A stretch of DNA of 51,383 bases from positions 1-51,383 of the forward strand of contig JAFKFI010000088.1 of NCBI GenBank assembly GCA_017307285.1. Direction: 5' to 3'. This DNA is from Alphaproteobacteria bacterium (GTDB taxonomy: Bacteria > Pseudomonadota > Alphaproteobacteria > Acetobacterales > Acetobacteraceae). The translations under genes and the position numbers were made by a program. Below the pieces are notes generated by a model that did no database searches, was not told the DNA's origin, and was given only the letters and a program-made list of their open reading frames with translations. Below are positions 1-8,100 of this stretch, in pieces; the stretch's first letter is position 1, and every line of letters begins with the position of its first letter.

Positions 1-633
1 GGTGGCGACCACGTGCACCGCCTCGATCGTGCCGTCCGGGGCGACCGCGTCCACCACGAGCCCGGGCGCCAGCCGGTCCACGCCCTGGTTGTGCAGCGAG
101 TTGACCGCGATCTCGGTCGCGCCGGCCAGCCGGTGCAGCCAGCTCCCCTGCGTGATCCGCACGCTATGTGCCTTGCCCTGGCGCACCTTGGCCGAGGGCT
201 GCATCGGGGTGGAGTGATCGAGCCGGTCCGGCAGGTCCTGCAGCCGCTGGTGCAGCGAGCCGCCGAGGGCGACGTTCATCTCCTGAAAGCCGCGGCAGAT
301 CGCCAGCAAAGGCACGCCGCTCGCCACCGCCGCGCGGATCAGAGGCATGGTGCAGCCGTCGCGGTTGGGGTCCTCGGGCGTGCCCTCGGCGTGCGGCGGG
401 CCGCCATAAAGGCTTGGCTGCACGTTGGAGCGGCTGCCGGTGAGGATGATGCCATCCAGCCGGCATAACAGCGCGGCGGCGTCGGAATGCGAGCCGTTGG
501 CCGGGATCAGGATCGGCACGGCATCGACCAGCTGGTCGGTGGCGCGGATGTAGGTATCGGAGGCGGCGTGATTCGGCATTCCGAAGATGCCGAACTGCTT
601 GGTGCAACAGCTGATCCCGACGAGCGGCTTCAT
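1..633 (-). CDS. Peptidase C26 (gamma-glutamyl-GABA hydrolase-like), partial
   Basis: This is a class I glutamine-amidotransferase-fold hydrolase of the gamma-glutamyl-gamma-aminobutyrate hydrolase (PuuD-like) family, which cleaves gamma-glutamyl amides in the cytoplasm during polyamine breakdown. The N-terminal 211 residues are present. They begin MKPLVGISCC, carry LTGSRSNVQPSLYG near residues 64-77 and the nucleophile elbow AICRGFQE with the catalytic Cys at residue 113, followed by NVALGGSLHQ and, later, VNSLHNQGVDRLAPG. The C-terminal His/Glu part lies beyond the left edge. The substrate is not fixed by sequence, and no other puu gene is visible. The start is the ATG at 631-633; no upstream in-frame start is needed. 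Confidence 0.85.
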   Translation of the reverse strand, partial: MKPLVGISCCTKQFGIFGMPNHAASDTYIRATDQLVDAVPILIPANGSHSDAAALLCRLDGIILTGSRSNVQPSLYGGPPHAEGTPEDPNRDGCTMPLIRAAVASGVPLLAICRGFQEMNVALGGSLHQRLQDLPDRLDHSTPMQPSAKVRQGKAHSVRITQGSWLHRLAGATEIAVNSLHNQGVDRLAPGLVVDAVAPDGTIEAVHVVAT

Positions 634-746
634 GGTCTCGCGCGAAAAATGGGCCGATTCTCTGCGGCCCCGCATCATTGGCGATCTATCTGGCAAAAAG
701 AAGTCATTAGCTGCCGGGGCAGCTATGTTCCCGACGGAAAAGCTCA

Positions 747-1376
747 TCAGCCGCCGCTCCCGCCCTGCAACGGCGCGCCGTTCGGGAAGCTGCGGTCGAT
801 GAAGTCGAACAGGCTGTCCTTGAAGTGGCCGCCGAGCTGGACGTCGCTGAGCGTGACCCGGGTCTCCTGACGCTGGGCGTCGATCACGCTCCATTGCCGC
901 AGGGCCAGGGGGCTGTCGGCGAATACCAGGCTCAAGCTGCCATCGCCGGGGCTGGCGCTGCGGACGACGGTGACGGTGATCATGCCCGGCAGGCGCTGCA
1001 GCGACGTGACCTTGACTGGCCCCGACAGCCGCACCTGATCGGCCAGCAGGATGCCGAGCGGGGTCTGCGAGAGCGGGATGTTGCTGGTCTGCCCGAGCTG
1101 GGAGTCGTGGAACACGAGCATGCCGTTGCCGGCGACCAGCAAAAGCGGGGTGGGCGGATCGTAGGCGAAGCGCATCCGACCTGGGCGTTCCAGCCACACG
1201 GTGCCCTGGCTGATGCGGCCATCGGGCGCCACCTGGAGGAAATGCGCCTTCAGGGTGCGGATCGAGTTCAGATAGGCCTCGATCTGCGTCAAGGTGGCGG
1301 CGTCGGTCTGCTGCGCCCAGGCTGGTTGGGCGGCGAGCACGGCGAGGGCGGAGGCGAGCAGGGCGCGGCGTTTCAT
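747..1376 (-). CDS. lolA: Outer-membrane lipoprotein carrier protein LolA
   Basis: A periplasmic chaperone of about 209 residues that carries lipoproteins from the LolCDE complex to the outer membrane. The chosen ATG at 1376 gives a clean signal peptide (MKRRALLASALAVLAAQPAWA, cleavage after AWA). The open frame runs 55 codons further upstream, but that extension is Arg/Gly-rich and looks non-coding. The mature part has the LolA pattern: an N-terminal helix (LTQIEAYLNSIRTLKAHFLQ), then GTVWLERPGRMRFAYDPP, PLLLVAGNGMLVFHD, the strand TPLGILLAD and the C-terminal DSLFDFIDRSF. It lies 65 bases downstream of an MFS gene on the same strand. Length fits the family. Confidence 0.9.
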   Translation of the reverse strand: MKRRALLASALAVLAAQPAWAQQTDAATLTQIEAYLNSIRTLKAHFLQVAPDGRISQGTVWLERPGRMRFAYDPPTPLLLVAGNGMLVFHDSQLGQTSNIPLSQTPLGILLADQVRLSGPVKVTSLQRLPGMITVTVVRSASPGDGSLSLVFADSPLALRQWSVIDAQRQETRVTLSDVQLGGHFKDSLFDFIDRSFPNGAPLQGGSGG

Positions 1377-1441
1377 GCCCCGGATGTGGCACCGGCGTCC
1401 GGCCTTTGCAAAGAAGATCGCGTGCGAGGCGAGCCGGCCTG

Positions 1442-2677
1442 CTATTCGGCCGCCGCCGGGATCGCGCCTTGCGCTTCCGGCGCCTGCGCCCACAGCTCGG
1501 GGTGCAGCTCCTCGCGCCGGTCGGGGAAAAACACCGCGCAAGCCAAGGTCACGACCGCGAAGCCGGCCAAGAGCAGGGAGACGGCGGTCAGATTGCCGGT
1601 GCGCTCATAGAGCAGGCCGACTACGGGAGCCGCTGCGGCCGAGCCGAGGAAGCCGACGAAGAAGCGCACCGAATACATTCGCGTGCGCAATTCCGGCGAG
1701 ATGTAGCGCGCCGTCATGGTCTCGTTGACCGTCACCTGCCCGAACAGCGCGGCGGCGACGAAGCCGGCCAGCGGCAGCACGATCCAGCCCTGCGCATAGG
1801 CCAGCGCCGCGAGCCCCGGCACCAGCACCAGGGAGATCGGCAGGAACACCCGCTTCAGCGTGGTGCGGTCGATCAGCCGACCCACGGTGAACTGCGTCAC
1901 CGCGCCGCATAGCGTGGCCAGGAAGGCGGCGAGGCCCACCAACGGAAGCAAATGCGTGTCGGTCGCCAGCCGCTCGGCCATCAGCTTGGGAAGCAACAGG
2001 GTGAACGCGTTGAACACCAGGCCCGAGACGATGGCGATCAGCAAGAGGACGACCACGGCGCGGCGGACCAGAGGCCGCGGGATCTCGGGGAAGGGCCGGC
2101 TCGCCCGGCGGATGATGTGCTCCGTCGCCGGCTCGCGCAGCCAGGCGAGGCCAAGGGCGAGGCACAGCAGGCCGGGCGCGATGAACGCCGCGCGCCAGCC
2201 GAAATGCTGCGCGAGGAAGGCCGTCACCACGGGGGCGAGGGCGACGCCGAAATTGCCGAACACGCCGTTGACCCCGATCGAGCGCCCCGGCTTGTCGCCG
2301 GCGGCCTCGACCAGCATCGCGGTACCGATCGGGTGGTAGATCGCGATGAACAGCCCGGTTGCCGCCATCCCGAGGGCGAGCAGGAACCGCGTGTTGGTAA
2401 AGCCGGTGGCGATCAGAGACAGGCCGGCGCCGAGGAAGAACACCGTCATCAGGGATTTCCGCCCGAACCGCTGGGCGAGCCATCCTTGGGGGAGAGAGAA
2501 CAGGCCGTAGAGCACGAACATGCCGGTGGCGAGGGCGAGGATCGAGCCGTAATCCGCCCCGAAGGCGCCATCCGGCCGCGCCATGACCAGAACCGCCGTG
2601 GGGAGGATCAGGAGCGAGTAATGGGTGAGGCTATGGGCGGCGTTGATGAAGGCGATCTCGCGTCCGGCCGGGCTCAT
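1442..2677 (-). CDS. MFS transporter (Fsr-like)
   Basis: A 411-residue inner-membrane permease of the major facilitator superfamily with about 12 predicted membrane segments. Features seen are the A-like loop motif GWLAQRFGRKSL between TM2 and TM3 (about residues 65-76), GLFIAIYHPIGTAMLVE (the segment that in Fsr/fosmidomycin-resistance relatives reads IYHP), and NGVFGNFGVALAPV. Fsr-type members export small drugs, but the substrate cannot be read from the sequence. The start at 2677 has a GAGG-type ribosome-binding site about 8 bases upstream. It is probably transcribed with lolA, which follows on the same strand. It is divergent from the KGG gene. Confidence 0.85.
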   Translation of the reverse strand: MSPAGREIAFINAAHSLTHYSLLILPTAVLVMARPDGAFGADYGSILALATGMFVLYGLFSLPQGWLAQRFGRKSLMTVFFLGAGLSLIATGFTNTRFLLALGMAATGLFIAIYHPIGTAMLVEAAGDKPGRSIGVNGVFGNFGVALAPVVTAFLAQHFGWRAAFIAPGLLCLALGLAWLREPATEHIIRRASRPFPEIPRPLVRRAVVVLLLIAIVSGLVFNAFTLLLPKLMAERLATDTHLLPLVGLAAFLATLCGAVTQFTVGRLIDRTTLKRVFLPISLVLVPGLAALAYAQGWIVLPLAGFVAAALFGQVTVNETMTARYISPELRTRMYSVRFFVGFLGSAAAAPVVGLLYERTGNLTAVSLLLAGFAVVTLACAVFFPDRREELHPELWAQAPEAQGAIPAAAE

Positions 2678-2785
2678 GCGCGCTTTCCTCTCGGGGTCGC
2701 ATCTTCAGCCTATCGTGGCGGGGAGCGGTTGTCCTGCTCGATTCCGGCAGTTCTGCCCCCGCTCTGTTCGGTGATCGAACTTACC

Positions 2786-2810
2786 CGAACCACGGCGGCG
2801 GCGCTCCGTT
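2786..2810 (+). promoter_or_regulatory. Candidate EcfG-type general-stress promoter
   Basis: CGAAC at 2786-2790, a 16-base spacer, then CGTT at 2807-2810. The alphaproteobacterial EcfG consensus is GGAAC-N16/17-CGTT, so eight of nine positions match. It lies 70 bases upstream of a KGG-domain stress gene, a class often placed in the general stress regulon. The match is short and could arise by chance. Confidence 0.4.
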
Positions 2811-2879
2811 GTGGCTGTTGCAGAGGCGGCCCCGAGACGGCCCGGCCACTTACGGCAAAAAGAAAAGGAGCCACGAGCG

Positions 2880-3107
2880 ATGGCTGACACCCCGTCCAGT
2901 AACAAAAGCAACCGCGGCTTCGCGTCAATGGACCCTGCCCGCCAGCGCGAGATCGCTTCCAAAGGTGGGTCCAGCGTGCCGGCAGAGAAGCGCCCGTTTT
3001 CGCAGAATCACAAGCTTGCGGCCGAGGCGGGGCGGAAAGGCGGAGAGCATTCGCATGGCGGTCGCAGCCAGGCCCGTCGCCCCGCGGAGCAGGAGACGCG
3101 ACAATAG
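2880..3107 (+). CDS. KGG-domain stress protein (YciG/Con-10-like)
   Basis: A small, hydrophilic, 75-residue protein built around two KGG repeats: RGFASMDPARQREIASKGG near residues 11-29 and KRPFSQNHKLAAEAGRKGGE near 37-56. Con-10/YciG-type proteins are stress-induced and probably disordered; their biochemical role is not settled. The ATG at 2880 is preceded by AAAAGGAG with 10 bases of spacing. The longer frame from 2811 lacks this signal and starts with shadow-like sequence. It stands alone between a divergent MFS gene and a convergent glycosyltransferase. An EcfG-like promoter upstream fits general-stress control. Confidence 0.85.
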   Translation: MADTPSSNKSNRGFASMDPARQREIASKGGSSVPAEKRPFSQNHKLAAEAGRKGGEHSHGGRSQARRPAEQETRQ

Positions 3108-3141
3108 ACCGCGCGTACAGGTAGCGGCGCGGGAATGGCGC

Positions 3142-6100
3142 CTAAGCCACCGCGCTCGCGCGTGCGAGGCGCGCCGGCGCCGGCCGGGTCAGCTCCACCC
3201 AGGATCGGCGGCGCGCCTCCGCTTGAGCGGTTAGGGTATGGGTACCAAGTCCGCTCCGCGCGCCGTCGCGCAACCGCCGGAGCAAGCCCCAATCGCGTGC
3301 GAGCCGACTAAGCGCCTCGAACCACGCCAGGGGACTTTCTCCTGCCAGAATTCCCCCGGTCCCGTCGGCAATCGAGCCGCGATAGACGCCGATGTCGGAA
3401 GCCAGCGTCGCCAGCCCGAGCGCCGCGTAATCCAGCACCTTGATCGACGATTTGCAGCGGTTGAAATCGCTGTCGACCAGCGGCGCCAGACCGACATCCC
3501 AGTCGTTGCGCTGGATCAGCCAGTTGACGAAGCCCGGATAGCTCGCCGTGGCGGCGGCGGGCGGGATGACCCGGTTGACGAAGCCCGGCAGCGCCCCCCG
3601 GGTCACGCCCAGCACGTCGATCCGCACGCGCTCGCCGTACTCGCTCCACAGGCGCTCCAGCGCGGGCAACACCAAGGCCAGGTCGGCATCGTGCGTCGCG
3701 GTGCCCATGAACAGAACACGCAACGGACCGAATGGCGACCGCCCGGCAGGTGCAATGGCCAACCAGAGCCGCTCGTCCAATCCGTTCGGGACGACCAGCG
3801 CGTCGCGACGGAATGCCTGGAGAGCGGAGCGAAGCGGCGCGGTGGAAGTCCATACGGTGTCGGCGTCGCGCGCCATCCGCGCGACCAGTCCGGCGCGCGG
3901 GCGCAGAACGGCCGCGTCGGGATGATTCGCCGGAATACCGATCAGATTGTCGTCAAGGTCATAGAGCAGACGCATCCCCTGCCGCCGGCAATGCGCCACC
4001 AGCCGGTCGGCGAGCTCGGTATCCGCGACCGCATATCTTTGCGTCGCCAGGATGTCAGCCCGATAACGCAGGGCGTCCTCCGGCTTTGCCAGCACCACCT
4101 CCATTCCATCGCTGATCGCCGGGTGGTCCAGCGGCTGGAGCAGGCGGATGTAGGCACAGGGGCTGAGCGATCCGTCATCCAGTCGCTCGGGGACGACGAC
4201 CACGGTCGTACGATCGGGACGCCGCAGATCGAGCACTCCGGCAGACCGCGCGGGGCGTGGCCTCAAGTAGGATTCCGCGTAGAAGTCCGGGATTGGCCCG
4301 CGTGACTTGGCGCGCGGCACGCGCCGTGCGGCGAGGGCTTCCCGAACCTGGTCGAAAGCACCGACCCACGCCGCGGCTGGAGCTGTCGGCTCTGCAAACC
4401 AGGTGAGCGGACGGCCATCGAGGCGCTCCGGGAATGAGCCCACTCGAGAGGCGACGATCGGTAGCCCGGACGCGATCGCCGCGGTCAGCGTGTAGCTGTA
4501 GGTCTCCGGCACCTGACCGGGAAACCAAATGACATGGGGACGGGCTCGCGCGATGAGTCGGGGGAGATCCTTCGGATCGTACTCGCCGGTCTGCCGGATC
4601 CGCTCCTCGGCGACCGGCGAGAGCGGCACCTCGGAGTAGCCGATCAGGTGAATCTCGATCTGGGCCGGGTCAGCCATCTCGGCCACGGCGGCGACTGTCC
4701 GCGCGCCCTTGTGGTTCGTCAGCACGCCGAGCACCGCGACCCGCAGCCGCCGCGCCGGGGAGTTGGTGGGCAGCTTGATGGGCCAGCTGCTCTTGGCGAC
4801 CGGCTCGTGCGGGACCACCACGACCCGACTGCCGGGCCCTGCATACGGGGCGATTCGCCGGCGCGTGTCCTCGCTAGGGCAGATCACCCGCTCCGACTCG
4901 CGCAGAAGCCAGCGATGCGAGGCGCGCCACGAGAGGATGTCCCGCGCGCCGGTCTCGTTGCGCTCGGCGATGCAGGCGTTGCAGGCGGCCGGGCCGGGCG
5001 AGCGGCATTCCTGCGAATCGCGCTGCGGCAGCAGGTTGATTTGGGGGCAAATCGCGAAATAGTCATGCACGGTGAAATCGAAGGGCACCCCGAGCTGCGC
5101 GATCAACTCCCGAGGCTCGATCGGCATTCCGAGCAGATGATGGACATGTGCACGGCTCACCCCGGCGGAGCGCAGGAACCGCACGAGGTCCTCTTGCCGG
5201 TCGTCGCCGAGCACCATCGATGGATGGTCCGGCTGGCCGGGGAAGGCCACCGCTACTCCGCGCGGATGGCTCGACAGCGCCAGCATATTGGCACGCGAGC
5301 CGACACTCTCGGCCAGCGCTTCGATATGCTGGCGCACGCCGCCGCCGAGGCCGTGCGAGATTTGCAGCACGGTGGGCCGGCCCGAGCGACGGAACAGCGC
5401 GGCGGTCAGCGCGAAGCGGTAAGGTCCGACCTTGTCTCGGCGGATGTGTCTCGCAACCAGCTCGGCGAAATCGGGATGGCGGGCGGCGAGCAAATCCGCC
5501 TTGCCGTCCAGATCGGTCGAACCCGCGCCGAAGCTCACCTTGCCTTCGTGATAGACGAAAATGTCGCAGGCAAGCCTGTGCTGCCAGCCGCGCCCGGCGG
5601 CGCGCATGCAGAAATCATTCTCCTCGCCGTAGCCCCGGCCGAACGTCTCAGCGTCAAACAGCCCGACATCCCGCAGGGCGTCGCGGCGGATGTACATGCA
5701 GAAGCCGACGGTCGTGGGCACCTCCACGCTGCGTCCGACATTGGCCTCGCGGCACGCAGCATCCATTTCCTCGACCGATAGCCCCATTGGCATCGGGCCG
5801 CCTTGCTCGCGCGGATAGCTGCAGATCGTCGCGTTGTTGGAGAATGGCGATACCGACGCGATGCGCCGTTCCGCATGGGCGTGGCCCGCCAGGCGTCCCA
5901 GCCAGCCGGCCGGGACCACTGTGTCGCTGTTCAGCAGCACAACATCGGCCGTGCCGGAAAGCTGCATCCCGCGATTGACCGACGCGACGAAGCCCAGATT
6001 TCGCCGGTTGCGGATCAGCTTGATCCGCCCCGTCGCAGCCGCGCGGTCGAGCCAGGCGGACAGCTCCGGTTCCGGCGAGCGGTCATCCACCACGACGATC

Positions 6101-6627
6101 CGGCCGGGCGGCCGGTGGGGATCGGCCAGCACCGAGTCGAGGCAGCGCCTGGTCTGCGCCAGGCCGCGATAGACCGGGATCACCACATCCACCTCGATCC
6201 CCGGCGGGCAGGGAAGCGGTTCGGCGGCCGAGGGCAGGTATTCGCCGATATCGACGCGCTTCTCGGTCGCCCAGCCGCGCTCGACGCCGAATAGGATATG
6301 ATGCATCAAGGGGTTGCTCGCCCCCTCCGGGTGCTCCTCGGCGTAATAGGCCGCATCGAAGCGAGGGTGCGGGTCGCGCAACTCCTTCGCACCGTGCTGC
6401 AGGTAATGCAGCAGGGGATGGATCCCCGCCCGTGCCACATCGGGGTTCTGCGCGAGATACCAGGCGCTGTCGAAATACGGGTTCGGGTTGCGGTTCTCGC
6501 CGACGCCGTGGCTGATGAAGTGGTCGAGCGGGTCGATCCCGGCGCCGGCCACGTCCGGGTATTCCGACCGATACCAGGTCGCGTCGAGGAAGACGGCCAG
6601 TGCTTCCCTGAGCGTTGGGCTGGCCAT
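3142..6627 (-). CDS. Multi-domain glycosyltransferase (GT2 plus two GT4-like modules)
   Basis: A 1161-residue cytoplasmic protein probably involved in surface polysaccharide assembly. Residues 13-120 hold three repeats of the type W/YYLxxNPDVAxAGxxPLxHYLxxG, common at the front of such enzymes. Residues 145-365 form a GT-A (GT2) domain: VDVVIPVYRG, VVVDDRSPE, NRRNLGFVASVNRG, the metal-binding NSDT at 233-236, and GYGEENDFCMR. Residues 418-760 look like a GT-B (GT4) domain with HDYFAICPQINLL and a Cys cluster (C527, C541, C549, C552). Residues 815-1150 are a second GT-B-like unit (LLYDLDDNLIGIPANHP, VVPNGLDERLW, RVLFMGTATHDADL). No other polysaccharide genes flank it. Sugar donors cannot be assigned. 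Confidence 0.85.
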   Translation of the reverse strand: MASPTLREALAVFLDATWYRSEYPDVAGAGIDPLDHFISHGVGENRNPNPYFDSAWYLAQNPDVARAGIHPLLHYLQHGAKELRDPHPRFDAAYYAEEHPEGASNPLMHHILFGVERGWATEKRVDIGEYLPSAAEPLPCPPGIEVDVVIPVYRGLAQTRRCLDSVLADPHRPPGRIVVVDDRSPEPELSAWLDRAAATGRIKLIRNRRNLGFVASVNRGMQLSGTADVVLLNSDTVVPAGWLGRLAGHAHAERRIASVSPFSNNATICSYPREQGGPMPMGLSVEEMDAACREANVGRSVEVPTTVGFCMYIRRDALRDVGLFDAETFGRGYGEENDFCMRAAGRGWQHRLACDIFVYHEGKVSFGAGSTDLDGKADLLAARHPDFAELVARHIRRDKVGPYRFALTAALFRRSGRPTVLQISHGLGGGVRQHIEALAESVGSRANMLALSSHPRGVAVAFPGQPDHPSMVLGDDRQEDLVRFLRSAGVSRAHVHHLLGMPIEPRELIAQLGVPFDFTVHDYFAICPQINLLPQRDSQECRSPGPAACNACIAERNETGARDILSWRASHRWLLRESERVICPSEDTRRRIAPYAGPGSRVVVVPHEPVAKSSWPIKLPTNSPARRLRVAVLGVLTNHKGARTVAAVAEMADPAQIEIHLIGYSEVPLSPVAEERIRQTGEYDPKDLPRLIARARPHVIWFPGQVPETYSYTLTAAIASGLPIVASRVGSFPERLDGRPLTWFAEPTAPAAAWVGAFDQVREALAARRVPRAKSRGPIPDFYAESYLRPRPARSAGVLDLRRPDRTTVVVVPERLDDGSLSPCAYIRLLQPLDHPAISDGMEVVLAKPEDALRYRADILATQRYAVADTELADRLVAHCRRQGMRLLYDLDDNLIGIPANHPDAAVLRPRAGLVARMARDADTVWTSTAPLRSALQAFRRDALVVPNGLDERLWLAIAPAGRSPFGPLRVLFMGTATHDADLALVLPALERLWSEYGERVRIDVLGVTRGALPGFVNRVIPPAAATASYPGFVNWLIQRNDWDVGLAPLVDSDFNRCKSSIKVLDYAALGLATLASDIGVYRGSIADGTGGILAGESPLAWFEALSRLARDWGLLRRLRDGARSGLGTHTLTAQAEARRRSWVELTRPAPARLARASAVA

Positions 6628-6767
6628 CGGCCTTCATCCTGATCGAGGGCGGGAAAGTGTGCCCGCGAAACTAGCGCAACCGGGGGGCCGCGTCAGCCAA
6701 GCATTTGACCGTGCTTGCGCCGCCAATCGCCAACATGCGTTACAAGAGGGCGAGGGCGGGAGGAGTC

Positions 6768-7019
6768 ATGGGCGAGACGTTGCTGGACGTGAAGGGGATG
6801 AGTTGCCCGTTGCCGGTGCTGCGTGCCAACCGCTCGCTGCGCGGCATGGCGCCGGGCGAGCGATTGCGCGTGCTGGCCACCGATCGTGCGGCCGTGGCGG
6901 ATTTCCAATCCTATTGCCAGGAGACCGGACACGCGCTGCTCGCCTGGAGTGAGGAAGGCGGGGTATTCAGCTTCGTTATCCGCCGCCGCGCCGATGACCG
7001 CGCGGAGAAGGGCACCTGA
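6768..7019 (+). CDS. TusA-family sulfurtransferase-like protein
   Basis: An 83-residue SirA/TusA fold protein. Family members pass a persulfide from cysteine desulfurases to acceptors such as TusD or molybdopterin enzymes. The hallmark CPxP motif is intact (GMSCPLPVLRANRSLR, Cys at residue 13). The ATG at 6768 has GGGAGGAG a few bases upstream, which is better than the start at 6705. The stop overlaps the start of the next gene by one base (TGATG), so translation is probably coupled to the deacetylase-like gene. The partner pathway is unclear, because the iscS-like genes lie about 15 kb away. Confidence 0.85.
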   Translation: MGETLLDVKGMSCPLPVLRANRSLRGMAPGERLRVLATDRAAVADFQSYCQETGHALLAWSEEGGVFSFVIRRRADDRAEKGT

Positions 7020-7954
7020 TGGCGACCGCGCTGATCACCCATCCGGCCTGCCTGGAGCACGATGTCGGGCCGTGGCATCCGGAGTGCCCGGACCGGCTGC
7101 GCGCGGTGCTGCGGGCGCTGGAAGGCGAGAGTTTCGCCGATCTGCTGCGGGAGAGCGCGCCGCTCGCCACCGTCGATCAACTCGCGCGCGTGCATCCGGC
7201 CGAGTATGTCCGGGCGATCCTGGCGATCCGCCCCGCGCCGGGGGAAACCGTGGCGCTCGACGCCGACACCGCGATGAGCGCCGGAAGCGCCGACGCGGCG
7301 CTCCGCGCGGCGGGTGGCGCAGTTGCGGGCGTGGACGCCGTGATGGAGGGTTGGGCGCGCGCCGTGTTCGTCGCCACCCGCCCGCCCGGACATCATGCCG
7401 AGCCGGCGCGTCCGATGGGGTTTTGCCTGTTCAACAACGTCGCCGTCGCCGCTCACCAGGCCCGCGTGCGCTGGGGGAAGCGGCGTGTCGCCGTGGTGGA
7501 TTTCGACGTGCATCACGGCAACGGCACGCAGGCGATGTTCGCGGCGGACCCGGACCTGTTCTACGGCTCGAGCCATCAGCACCCGTGCTATCCCGGCACC
7601 GGTCGCCCCTCCGAGCGCGGTGTCGCGAACAACATTGTCAATGCCCAGCTACCGCCTGGGTCCGACGGGGCGGCGTTCCGTGCCGCGTGGCGGGAAGTAA
7701 TCCTGCCCGCGCTCGACGATTTCGCCCCTGAGTTCCTGATCATCTCGGCCGGCTTCGACGCCCATAGAGCCGATCCGCTGGCGCAGCTCCGCGTGGAGAC
7801 GGCCGATTTCGCCTGGCTGACCACCGAGCTTGTGCGAGTGGCCGGGCGGCACACCGAGGGGCGCATCGTCTCGGTGCTGGAAGGCGGCTATGATCTCGAC
7901 GCACTCGCCGCCTCGGCGGCCGCGCATGTGCGGGCGCTGATGCAGGTGGATTAG
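7019..7954 (+). CDS. Histone-deacetylase family protein (AcuC/APAH-like)
   Basis: A 311-residue class II-like deacetylase homologue of the arginase/deacetylase fold. Zinc and catalytic motifs are intact: RPPGHHAEP with the His pair at 125-126, DFDVHHGNGT with D163 and H165 as probable zinc ligands, and SAGFDAHRADPL carrying the third Asp near 250. The C-terminal LEGGYDLDALA is typical. Bacterial members act on acetyl-lysine, acetylpolyamines or other amides; sequence alone does not decide which. It is coupled to the TusA-like gene by a one-base overlap. Confidence 0.88.
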   Translation: MATALITHPACLEHDVGPWHPECPDRLRAVLRALEGESFADLLRESAPLATVDQLARVHPAEYVRAILAIRPAPGETVALDADTAMSAGSADAALRAAGGAVAGVDAVMEGWARAVFVATRPPGHHAEPARPMGFCLFNNVAVAAHQARVRWGKRRVAVVDFDVHHGNGTQAMFAADPDLFYGSSHQHPCYPGTGRPSERGVANNIVNAQLPPGSDGAAFRAAWREVILPALDDFAPEFLIISAGFDAHRADPLAQLRVETADFAWLTTELVRVAGRHTEGRIVSVLEGGYDLDALAASAAAHVRALMQVD

Positions 7955-8100
7955 CCGAATTCGCTTTCGGGTTCCTCGAGGACGGCGAGGAAGCGCACGG
8001 AGATGCGACCCCGCTAGACGCCGGATGCAAGACGCCGCGCAGAGTGCTACGGTGGATTGATCGACCCGGGCCGTGGCATCGTCATCGGACGGGAGGAGGT

